The notes under the pieces were generated by a model, which ran no database searches, was not told where the DNA came from, and saw nothing but the letters and a program-made list of their open reading frames with translations. The position numbers and the translations under genes were made by a program. From Planctomycetota bacterium (lineage in GTDB: Bacteria > Planctomycetota > Phycisphaerae > Phycisphaerales > Phycisphaeraceae): 64,000 nt of DNA. Positions within the stretch are counted from its first letter, which is position 1. The number at the start of each line of letters is the position of its first letter. The stretch covers positions 61,535 through 125,534 of the forward strand of contig JAIOPN010000018.1 of assembly GCA_021413865.1 (NCBI GenBank), in the 5' to 3' direction. Positions 6,926 through 14,018 of this stretch are shown here, piece after piece.

Positions 6926-8758
6926 TCACGGCTGCTGTGCATTCAGGAACGTCTTGAGCTCCTCGTACCCCTGGCGGCCCAGTGCGTGGTTAGGACTGCG
7001 GACGAGCAGCGTCTCGTAGTACCGGAGGGCCGAGGTGTAGCGGCCCTGGACCACAGCCAACTGGGCGAGGTTATAGAGCACGTCCGGTTGATTAGGCGCG
7101 AGGTCTTCCGCAGCCTTGATCTGCGTCTGGGCTTCGACCGTGTTGTGTTGGAGCAGATAGACCTCCCCGAGGCGTATGCGGGCCTGCCAGTTGTCGGGGA
7201 AACGCTTCACGACCTCGCGGAACTGATTGGCGGCGCCGTCGAGGTTGCCGCGGCGGAGATAGACCGTGCCCAGGGTGGTGCGGGCCTGTGGGGAATCGGG
7301 GCGTCGCTCGACGGCCATCTGGAGCCAGTGCGTGGCGTCGTCCAGCTTTTCACTGCGTGCCAGTTCCGTGCCGAGTTGGAACATGGCGACCGGGTTGTCG
7401 GGGTGCCGCTCGAGATCGGCGCCCATGCGGGCGACGGCGCTCTGCCAGTCATTGTTGGCGTGCCAGACGTTCCAGCTCATGACGGCGACGATGAGCAGGG
7501 CGGCGATGGAGGCCGCGGCGCGGCGTCGCTTGGAGCTGAAGAGCCATGGCCGCAGGATCGTCGCCAGGGTCACGGCGGCGGCCATCAGCGCCGGGAGCAT
7601 CAGCCGGTTGGCGGTGTAGACGCCCGACGGGAGCAGCAGATTGCCGACGATGAGGTATTGACCGAGCGCCATGCCCAAGCCCAGGCAGAGCCAGTGGTGC
7701 CTGTAGAGCGCGGCGATCGCCGCGGCAACGACGGCCGCCAGCACCGCGACCCCCAGCCACGGCGGCGCGTCGTTCCATGTCTGCATAGCGACGGGCACAT
7801 GGCTGAAGCTCGTGTCGGCGAGGAAGACCTGGCGGAACTGAACCCACGCGATGGCCAGGGCGCCGGGCAGCCGCTGGTCGAAGGTCAGGCCGCGCAGCGG
7901 GTTGGAGATCATGTCCGCGGCGGTCGCGCCGTAGGAGACCTTCAGGCCGACCGTCCAGGCGCGGGCGACGAGGTAGGCCAGTGTCGGCACGGTGAGCAGG
8001 ATCAGGCCGCTCCACATGGCGATGCGCGATCGCGGGCTCATGGGATGGATGGCCGCCTCGTGCCGGTTTTGCGGCCGTGCGATCCATGCCTGGGTGAGCG
8101 CAAGCGGGACGAGGAGGAAGCCGGTTTCCTTGGAGCCCAGCGCGACGACGGTGCAGAGCAGGGCGTTGAAGATCAGGTGGACCGGCCAGCGTCCCAGGTC
8201 GATGGCGCGTTTCTGGGTGTAGAGCGCCCCCAGCAGGCCGAGCATCGCCAGGAGGTCCGCGCGTCCGACGACGTGGTTGATGAGTTCGGTGTTGACCGGG
8301 TGCGCCACCAGGAGCGCCGCGGCGAGCCAGCCGCAGGCCCGGCCGGCGTAGCGCGCCATCCACATCGCCCCGACGCAGCCCACGGAGGCGAGCAGGATGA
8401 TGTTGACTACGCGGAAGCCGGCGGGGTTCATCCCGGTGACGCGGTTGTTCAGGTGATAGCTCAGCACGGTGATGGGGCGGTAGAGGTTGTGGTCCTCCGC
8501 CTTGCGCGCCCAGTAGTCGTGCGTCCAGAGCAGCCAGAGCCCCTGGGGTTCGACGACATCGGGGTGCTGCTCGATCGCCAGCGGGTCGTCGATGATGAAG
8601 GGGTTGTGGATGGCGTTGGTGTAGAGAAGGAAGGTGAGGGCGACCATCACCAAAGGCATGAGGATGCGCACGGCGCGGAGCGATTCCTGCGGCGGGATCG
8701 GCTCGGGCAGAGGTTGTCTGGGCTTGGCTCTCATCCGGTTCACGGCTGCATCTGGCAT
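6926..8758 (-). CDS. Polytopic membrane protein with C-terminal TPR repeats (TMTC-like)
   Basis: A ~610-residue protein. After a short proline-rich cytoplasmic tail comes a hydrophobic region of about ten membrane segments (residues ~28-440), with an early luminal-type motif NPFIIDDPLAI and HPVNTELINHVVGRADLLA. The latter is characteristic of the O-mannosyltransferase-like TMTC/DUF1736 group. The last ~170 residues are tetratricopeptide repeats: NPVAMFQLGTELARSEKLDDATHWL, then SPQARTTLGTVYLRRGNLDGAA, then two more. By analogy it may be a lipid-linked-sugar glycosyltransferase of the periplasm or cell envelope, but that is inference. The ATG at 8758 is chosen; an in-frame start nine codons upstream is possible. 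Confidence 0.85.
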   Translation of the reverse strand: MPDAAVNRMRAKPRQPLPEPIPPQESLRAVRILMPLVMVALTFLLYTNAIHNPFIIDDPLAIEQHPDVVEPQGLWLLWTHDYWARKAEDHNLYRPITVLSYHLNNRVTGMNPAGFRVVNIILLASVGCVGAMWMARYAGRACGWLAAALLVAHPVNTELINHVVGRADLLAMLGLLGALYTQKRAIDLGRWPVHLIFNALLCTVVALGSKETGFLLVPLALTQAWIARPQNRHEAAIHPMSPRSRIAMWSGLILLTVPTLAYLVARAWTVGLKVSYGATAADMISNPLRGLTFDQRLPGALAIAWVQFRQVFLADTSFSHVPVAMQTWNDAPPWLGVAVLAAVVAAAIAALYRHHWLCLGLGMALGQYLIVGNLLLPSGVYTANRLMLPALMAAAVTLATILRPWLFSSKRRRAAASIAALLIVAVMSWNVWHANNDWQSAVARMGADLERHPDNPVAMFQLGTELARSEKLDDATHWLQMAVERRPDSPQARTTLGTVYLRRGNLDGAANQFREVVKRFPDNWQARIRLGEVYLLQHNTVEAQTQIKAAEDLAPNQPDVLYNLAQLAVVQGRYTSALRYYETLLVRSPNHALGRQGYEELKTFLNAQQP

Positions 8759-8891
8759 GTCGTCACCCCCGCGCCCCCCCGGCAACGGTCCGCATCTTCA
8801 TCGAGAGTCGGGGGATTTACCACCGGCGAACACGGATGATTATTCGTGGACACGGTCGGACGAGCGAACGCGGGGCGGTGAGTTCCCGCGG

Positions 8892-9668
8892 TTATCGGTG
8901 TTTATTATCGGTGTTCGCCCCGGACGACTTCATCGCTTCGAGCCATTTGGGGTCCACGCCGTTCTTGGGGCAATAAGCGGCTAACGGGCAGTTGTTGCAC
9001 CGGGGCTTGCGTGCTTCGCAGACGACCCGGCCGTGGTGGATCAACAGGTGGGCGAGCATGGTCCATTGTTCGCGCGGGAAGAGCAGTGCCAGGTCGCGTT
9101 CGATCTTGACCGGGTCGGTGTGTGTTGTGAGCCCCAGGCGTTTGGAGAGGCGGGATATGTGTGTATCGACGACAACGCCCTCGTTCTTGCCGTAGGCGTT
9201 GCCCAGGACGACGTTGGCGGTTTTCCGCGCGACGCCGGGCAGGTGGAGCAGGTCGTCCATCGTGTCGGGCACACGGCCGCCGAACCGTTCCAGGATCAGT
9301 CTCGCGGCGCCGCGGATGTTCTTGGCCTTGTTGCGGTAGAAGCCGGTGCTACGGACGACCTCTTCGATCTCGGGCAGCTCGGCTTCGGCGAGCGACTTGA
9401 CCGTCGGGAACCGGCGGAAGAGGTCGGGCGTGACCATGTTCACGCGCACGTCCGTGCACTGGGCCGAGAGGATGGTGGCTACCAGCAGTTCGAATGGATT
9501 TTTGTGGTTCAGGGCGCAGTGGGCATCGGGATACATGGCGAGCAGGTCGCGGTAGATGCGGGCGGGATCGACGGGCAGGGATGACTTGGACTGACGCGCG
9601 GGCGATCGCCCGCCCGCGGCGGGGCGGTTCACGGGGGAGACCTTCCTCTTTTCCTTGGATCGCTTCAT
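8892..9668 (-). CDS. nth: Endonuclease III
   Basis: A 258-residue DNA glycosylase/AP lyase of base excision repair, removing oxidised pyrimidines. The helix-hairpin-helix reads LHLPGVARKTANVVLGNAYG with the catalytic Lys in ARKTAN, and the catalytic Asp is in VVVDTHISRL. The C-terminus has the [4Fe-4S] cysteines spaced C-x6-C-x2-C-x5-C (CEARKPRCNNC then PLAAYC). The N-terminal ~35 residues are basic and extra relative to the E. coli enzyme. Its ATG overlaps the stop of the preceding gene as ATGA, so it is the last gene of a translationally coupled operon. Confidence 0.95.
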   Translation of the reverse strand: MKRSKEKRKVSPVNRPAAGGRSPARQSKSSLPVDPARIYRDLLAMYPDAHCALNHKNPFELLVATILSAQCTDVRVNMVTPDLFRRFPTVKSLAEAELPEIEEVVRSTGFYRNKAKNIRGAARLILERFGGRVPDTMDDLLHLPGVARKTANVVLGNAYGKNEGVVVDTHISRLSKRLGLTTHTDPVKIERDLALLFPREQWTMLAHLLIHHGRVVCEARKPRCNNCPLAAYCPKNGVDPKWLEAMKSSGANTDNKHR

Positions 9669-10255
9669 TTGTGTCGGCGGCAGATCAGGTCGATGGAGGC
9701 GGCGTGCTCGATGCGCTCGACCAGGTTGACGGCCTGCCATATGCCCGGCGCGGCGACGACGAGCGAGCCATTTCCGCGCAGGGCGACGGCGGGTGAGTGC
9801 TCGAAGGCGGCGTGTAACGCTGCCTCATCCTCGTCGGTGATGATCTTGACGGGCGCGACCCCGGCCAGCGCCAGGGTGTCCGCGTCGGGTGAGAGGCGGA
9901 CGAGCGCGGCGAGGTTGGGCGGCGTGGCGTGGATGGTCGCACCGAAGGGGGTTATCGCTTCGGCGGGGCGGCCGTTGGCGGCGGCGCGGTCGAGCCCGAC
10001 ACGGTAGGCGATGCGGTGGGGGCGCCAGGCGTCGGCGGAGATGGCGGGCCCGCCGACCAGGTCCATGCCGCCGATATCGACCACAGCCAGGTCCGCGTCG
10101 CGCAGGTCGCTGCGGCGCAGGCCTGCGGGGGTGACGAGGAAGCGCCTGCGGTGCACCTCTACCGAGAGCAGGCCGTCGTCGGCCAGCAGCAGGCCACGCG
10201 TCCAGAGTTCGCGTGCCGCCTGGCAGATGTTTTGCCGCAGGAGAACCTCGCTCAT
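9665..10255 (-). CDS. Class II aldolase/adducin-fold protein, metal site degenerate
   Basis: A 196-residue protein with the class II aldolase (fuculose-phosphate aldolase/adducin) fold: CQAARELWTRGLLLADDGLLSVEV at the N-terminus, RRFLVTPAGL for the usual phosphate-site segment, and a C-terminal helix after LVVAAPGIWQAVNLVERIEHAA. The usual zinc ligands are largely lost. Where the family has H-x-H, this reads IHATPPN (second His replaced), and where it has N-H-G this reads RGNGSLVV (His replaced by Asn). It may therefore be inactive or repurposed. Start and stop both overlap the neighbouring genes in ATGA, between a DUF4149-like gene and nth. Confidence 0.75.
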   Translation of the reverse strand: MSEVLLRQNICQAARELWTRGLLLADDGLLSVEVHRRRFLVTPAGLRRSDLRDADLAVVDIGGMDLVGGPAISADAWRPHRIAYRVGLDRAAANGRPAEAITPFGATIHATPPNLAALVRLSPDADTLALAGVAPVKIITDEDEAALHAAFEHSPAVALRGNGSLVVAAPGIWQAVNLVERIEHAASIDLICRRHK

Positions 10256-10881
10256 GGTGCGGCAATGCCTCCCTTGAGTTGGGGCGCGGCGGTGGGCGGG
10301 GTTGCGGAGTGCAGGGCGAACGCCGAGACGAGAACGGCGGCGGCCATGCCGAGCATCGCAGCGCCGACGAGCCTGGTGCTGGTCTGGTGCCATTGGTTGA
10401 AGGTCACGCGTGCGGCGGTGCGGTCCTGATCGGTGGCCTGTGTGTTGTACATGCGGTTGCGCAGCTCCCAGACGCGGGGGCTGACGACCCGGCGCTCGGC
10501 GGCCAGGAGCGCGACGACCAGCACAAGGAGGATCAGGCGGGTGATGTTGGCGGGCGAGCGCACCCCACCGGGGAGTGTGTCGGCAAAGAGCGTGCATTGC
10601 AGCGAGGCGCAAACGCCGACGACTAGGAGAAACACCATCAGTATTTTGCCCAGCGTTTCGAGAGCGGCACCCGTCGCCGCGCCTGCGATGATGCCGGGGA
10701 AGTGCTCGGCCAGTGCGGGGTGGGCGTAGGGGCCGGACTGCAGGACGGGGCCGAGCTCGCGCACCGTGCGGAACGTGACAGCGGCGGAGACGGCGAGCAT
10801 GAGCGTCGCGCCGAACGCGCCGCCGAGGCAGAGCCAGTAGAGGCCGTGAACCAGGCGCAGCAGGTGGGGGTGTGAGGTCAT
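10252..10881 (-). CDS. Four-TM membrane protein, DUF4149/TMEM205-like
   Basis: A 209-residue membrane protein with about four transmembrane helices: LVHGLYWLCLGGAFGATLML, then a helix around ALETLGKILMVFLLVVGVCA, then ITRLILLVLVVALLAAE, and a last one around LVGAAMLGMAAAVLVSAFAL. The order, with the conserved acidic-basic loop VWELRNRMYN and an ARVTFNQWHQTS segment before the last helix, resembles the DUF4149/TMEM205-like family, whose function is unknown. That assignment is tentative. It overlaps moaE upstream and the aldolase-like gene downstream, each by an ATGA. Confidence 0.7.
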   Translation of the reverse strand: MTSHPHLLRLVHGLYWLCLGGAFGATLMLAVSAAVTFRTVRELGPVLQSGPYAHPALAEHFPGIIAGAATGAALETLGKILMVFLLVVGVCASLQCTLFADTLPGGVRSPANITRLILLVLVVALLAAERRVVSPRVWELRNRMYNTQATDQDRTAARVTFNQWHQTSTRLVGAAMLGMAAAVLVSAFALHSATPPTAAPQLKGGIAAP

Positions 10882-11366
10882 GGCCGGCGCTCCGCGTCCG
10901 CGTCGTTGTGGGCGCAGCAGCCCTTGACGAAGGTCGTGCCGCGCTCCCAGATTTCACGCTTCCACACAGGCAGCTCGTGCTTGACGCGGTCGATGAGGTA
11001 GCGGCACGCCTCGAAGGCCTCGCCGCGGTGGGGCGTGGCGACCTGGATGACGATGCTCGCCTCGCCGGGGTTCACGACGCCCGAGGCGTGGGTGATGCGG
11101 ACGGCGCGGCAGCCCCAGCGCTGCGCGGCGGCGCCGGCCATCTCACGCAGGAGAGACTCGGCCATCGGGGCGTACACCTCGTACTCCAGGCGGATCAGTG
11201 CGCCGAGCTCGGGGTGGGTTTCCCGCCGCGTCCGGCCAAGAAAAACTGATTCGGCGCCGCAGTCCGCGGGCCAGTCCATCGGGCGCACCGACACCGGACT
11301 GGGCTGAATGCCCGTGTCGAAAATACAACCGTCGCTGGTTGCGGCCGCTCCTCCCATGACGTTCAT
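10878..11366 (-). CDS. moaE: Molybdopterin synthase catalytic subunit
   Basis: A 162-residue MoaE, which with MoaD converts precursor Z to molybdopterin. Diagnostic segments are FLGRTRRETHPELGALIRLEYEVY cut into the usual order, ITHASGVVNPGEASIVIQV, PHRGEAFEACRYLIDRVKHE, and the active-site lysine segment LPVWKREIWERG. No moaD lies beside it. Two ATGs (11366 and 11357) are possible starts. Its stop overlaps the start of the membrane-protein gene. The formate dehydrogenase at 39-44 kb is a candidate user of the cofactor. Confidence 0.9.
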   Translation of the reverse strand: MNVMGGAAATSDGCIFDTGIQPSPVSVRPMDWPADCGAESVFLGRTRRETHPELGALIRLEYEVYAPMAESLLREMAGAAAQRWGCRAVRITHASGVVNPGEASIVIQVATPHRGEAFEACRYLIDRVKHELPVWKREIWERGTTFVKGCCAHNDADAERRP

Positions 11367-11492
11367 CGATGTCAATTCACCCGCAGTATGCGGGGCGTCG
11401 TTTTGCCGGTCCGAATAAAGGAGTTTACACCCCTGGCATGCCTCCCGCCACCAACGGCGGCCATCCGACGTGTCCGACGGCGTGCGATGGGG

Positions 11493-12560
11493 TTAATTGT
11501 CCGCCGGTTTTGAATCCGCGCCGCCTTCCGCGGGCTGGGTGTCCGCGGCCGATTGCAGGGCGGCGATCACGCGAGTGTCCATGTCGCGGCTGCCCTTGCG
11601 CAGCTCGGCCGACACCAGCTTGGTGAATTGATCCGGCGTGTACCCGGACTTGGCGAGCATCGCCTTGAAATCCGCCTCGCTCAGGCCCGCCTTGAGTCGT
11701 TCCGCGGCCAGGAGCACGGCGACCTGTCGGTTGTCCCAATAACCTTCGGCGTTGCGGCGCTGACGCAAAGCGCCGAGCACCGCGACCTGGATGCCTGCAT
11801 CATTCTTGGGACCGGACCACCTCACGCCCGGCACGAGCGACCGCGTCGGGATGCCCACGACCTTGAGCCTGCGCCAGTAGTTGTCGTTCTGCTGGCGCTG
11901 CGCGAGTTCATCACGCTCCTTGAACCGGGCCTTGACCTCGTTGCGGGCCTCGTCCGACCAGCCCGTCTGCCGGTGCATCTCGTCGCGTTCTCGGTTCATC
12001 TGTTCCCGGTCAATGAGCCATATCTGCGAGACCATCATCTCGTCAGGGCCGATGATCTCCTCGACGGTCCACGAATGGACGTAGCCGTACGCGCCGACGC
12101 GCATGTCGGGGAGCGCTTTGGCGATGGCGTCCACCTCGGCTCGCGGTGGGGAGATGCGGTGGGACGTGACCATGGTGTTGGATCGCGTCTCCACCACACG
12201 GGTCAGCTTCTCGATCGCCTCGGAAGAGGAGAGATGTCTGCTGTTGGCGAACTTGGGATCGTAATCGAAGGCGACGTAATCATCGCCGAACTTGTAGAAC
12301 CGCTTGGCGAAGATCGGCCAGTACCGCGCCCACATCCGCTCACGGCGCTTGACCTCTTCGGCCTCGGCGCGGTCCGCACCGGCGCTGCCGGCGGGCTGCG
12401 TCGCGGCGGGCTGGGTGGCGGCCTCGTCATCTTCTTCATCGATGTTGGCGGACGGCCGCGTCTGCTGGGCCATGCCACACACCGCCGGCCACAACAACAC
12501 CAGCATCGCCGCCACATACACCGTCGGGCCGATCCATCGCCACCGTGCTTGCCCCGTCAT
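11493..12560 (-). CDS. Secreted protein of unknown family, paralogue 1
   Basis: A 355-residue protein with an N-terminal signal/anchor (WIGPTVYVAAMLVLLWPAV, cleavage near GMA/QQ), then a low-complexity linker with acidic residues and ATQPAATQPA. The main domain begins near ERMWARYWPIFAKRF. It shares with the next gene the blocks FGDDYVAFDYDPKFANSRH, GPDEMMVSQIWLIDREQM, RLKVVGIPTRSLVPG and SGYTPDQFTKLVSAE. I do not recognise the family. Many Trp/Tyr/Asp residues suggest a folded extracytoplasmic domain. The ATG at 12560 is preferred over upstream starts in the same frame because the signal peptide follows it directly. Confidence 0.8.
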   Translation of the reverse strand: MTGQARWRWIGPTVYVAAMLVLLWPAVCGMAQQTRPSANIDEEDDEAATQPAATQPAGSAGADRAEAEEVKRRERMWARYWPIFAKRFYKFGDDYVAFDYDPKFANSRHLSSSEAIEKLTRVVETRSNTMVTSHRISPPRAEVDAIAKALPDMRVGAYGYVHSWTVEEIIGPDEMMVSQIWLIDREQMNRERDEMHRQTGWSDEARNEVKARFKERDELAQRQQNDNYWRRLKVVGIPTRSLVPGVRWSGPKNDAGIQVAVLGALRQRRNAEGYWDNRQVAVLLAAERLKAGLSEADFKAMLAKSGYTPDQFTKLVSAELRKGSRDMDTRVIAALQSAADTQPAEGGADSKPADN

Positions 12561-12665
12561 CCTCGATGCTCCTGTCGCGCGGCGTCTCAAGGACCACCAT
12601 GCCCGTGGGTATCGTCCGCCGCCATCACGTCGGCCCATCATAATCACCAGCGCAGCGACGGGCGC

Positions 12666-13811
12666 TCATTTGTGGTGGTCTTTGTCCTTGACCCTGCCCA
12701 TCTCGATCGAAGTGAGGACGGCCGCGACCGACTCCTTCGATCCGGCGCTGCGGTGCTCCGAGCGCACCAGGTTCACGAACTCCTCGGGGGTGTACCCGCG
12801 CTTGGTGAGCAGGTCGCGGAACTGCTCCTTCGACAGGCCGTTCTTGAGGGCGTCGGCGGGGGAGAGCACGGGCACCTGCGTGGTGTCGCGGCCTGAGTCC
12901 TGTTTGTTGACGCGCTCGAACCCGAGGAACGCGACCTGCACACCCTTGCCCCGGGGGCCCCGCCAGCGTGAGCCCAGCGCCAGGTCCTTGGTGGGGAATC
13001 CGACCACCTTGATGTGCTGCCAGCGGCGGTCACGCTCGGGCATCTCCTGGAGTTCCCGCCGGAGTTTGAAGAGTTTGTCGATTTCGTAGCTGCTGTTGCG
13101 GTCGGAATACTTGCGTTCGTAGCCCTGCCGCTCGCGCTGCATCGCCTCGCGGTCGAGCACCCACAACTGTGAGACCATCATCTCCTCGGGCCCGGTCACC
13201 CGGTCGATGACGAAGGAATAAACCCAGCCGTACGACCCGGGTTTGAGGTTCGGCAGCGCCGAAGCCATCGCCTCCGCTTCGCCCGCCGGGCCATAACTCT
13301 TCTCGTCCTTCATCAGGTTGTAGCCCGGGATGCGGACCCTCTGCGTCGTCGAGAGGTCGTCCTTCGCCTGGTCGATCGACTTGAACCGGCTGTTGGCGAA
13401 CTTCGCGTCGTAGTCGAAGCGCACGTAGTCGTCGCCGAAGGGTCGGAACGCCTTGGCGTAGGTGGACCAGTGCCGGTCGAACAGGCGTGCGACCCGTTCC
13501 GCGTTGTCGTCCGGGTCTTTGCCCGCGGCCGGCTTCGTGGCGGGCTGCGTCGCCGTGGAAGGCTCATCCTCCCAATCGTCGTCGTCTTTGCGCTTGCCCG
13601 TGTCGACCGGTTTTTTGTCGTCGGCCTTGGGCTTAGACCCCGGCGCCGCGGCGGGTTCGGCTGCCTTGGGGGGATCGTCTTCCCAGCCGTCGTCTTTGGA
13701 TTTGGCGTCGTTAGCCCACGACGCCGCGCTCAACAGGGCCGCCATCGCAACCGCCGCGGCAGAGACGCCGAACCCCCAACGATGCACCCTATCGTGAACG
13801 CCTAGCGTCAT
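12666..13811 (-). CDS. Secreted protein of unknown family, paralogue 2
   Basis: A 381-residue homologue of the downstream gene, 105 bases away on the same strand. It has a signal peptide (VSAAAVAMAALLSAASWAN) and then ~80 residues of Lys/Asp/Pro/Ala low-complexity sequence with two DGWEDDP/DDWEDEP blocks. The shared domain contains FGDDYVRFDYDAKFANSRF, GPEEMMVSQLWVLDREAM, IKVVGFPTKDLALGSRWRG and RGYTPEEFVNLVRSE. Function unknown. The pair looks like a tandem duplication that diverged mainly in the linker. It is the upstream member, so the two may be cotranscribed. Confidence 0.8.
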   Translation of the reverse strand: MTLGVHDRVHRWGFGVSAAAVAMAALLSAASWANDAKSKDDGWEDDPPKAAEPAAAPGSKPKADDKKPVDTGKRKDDDDWEDEPSTATQPATKPAAGKDPDDNAERVARLFDRHWSTYAKAFRPFGDDYVRFDYDAKFANSRFKSIDQAKDDLSTTQRVRIPGYNLMKDEKSYGPAGEAEAMASALPNLKPGSYGWVYSFVIDRVTGPEEMMVSQLWVLDREAMQRERQGYERKYSDRNSSYEIDKLFKLRRELQEMPERDRRWQHIKVVGFPTKDLALGSRWRGPRGKGVQVAFLGFERVNKQDSGRDTTQVPVLSPADALKNGLSKEQFRDLLTKRGYTPEEFVNLVRSEHRSAGSKESVAAVLTSIEMGRVKDKDHHK

Positions 13812-13952
13812 CGTGGTTATCTTAGAACCCTCTCCGTCGTGTCACAAGAACTCCGCCGTCGCGCGGCCACGTCGCCGCATGTCCCCATTACCCGCCAACG
13901 CTCCGCCCCGGAAACAGGCAGCTTCCCCGCACCTATACGCGGCTACAGGCCG

Positions 13953-13980
13953 TTGGTTCGTACCGCTTATTTCATAGAAT
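13953..13980 (+). promoter_or_regulatory. Possible sigma-70 promoter for the double-hydrolase gene
   Basis: TTGGTT at 13953-13958 and TAGAAT at 13975-13980 are separated by 16 bases in a locally AT-richer patch. Initiation would be near 13987, about 30 bases before the GTG start at 14019. Predicted by eye only. Confidence 0.35.
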
Positions 13981-14018
13981 GCCGCCTCACGAAATCCTCA
14001 TCCCGCTTGGAATCACCT

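Noticed and set aside
6986..8839. A 617-codon plus-strand frame opposite the membrane-TPR gene
   Set aside because: High-GC antisense frame. The minus strand encodes clear membrane helices and TPR repeats.
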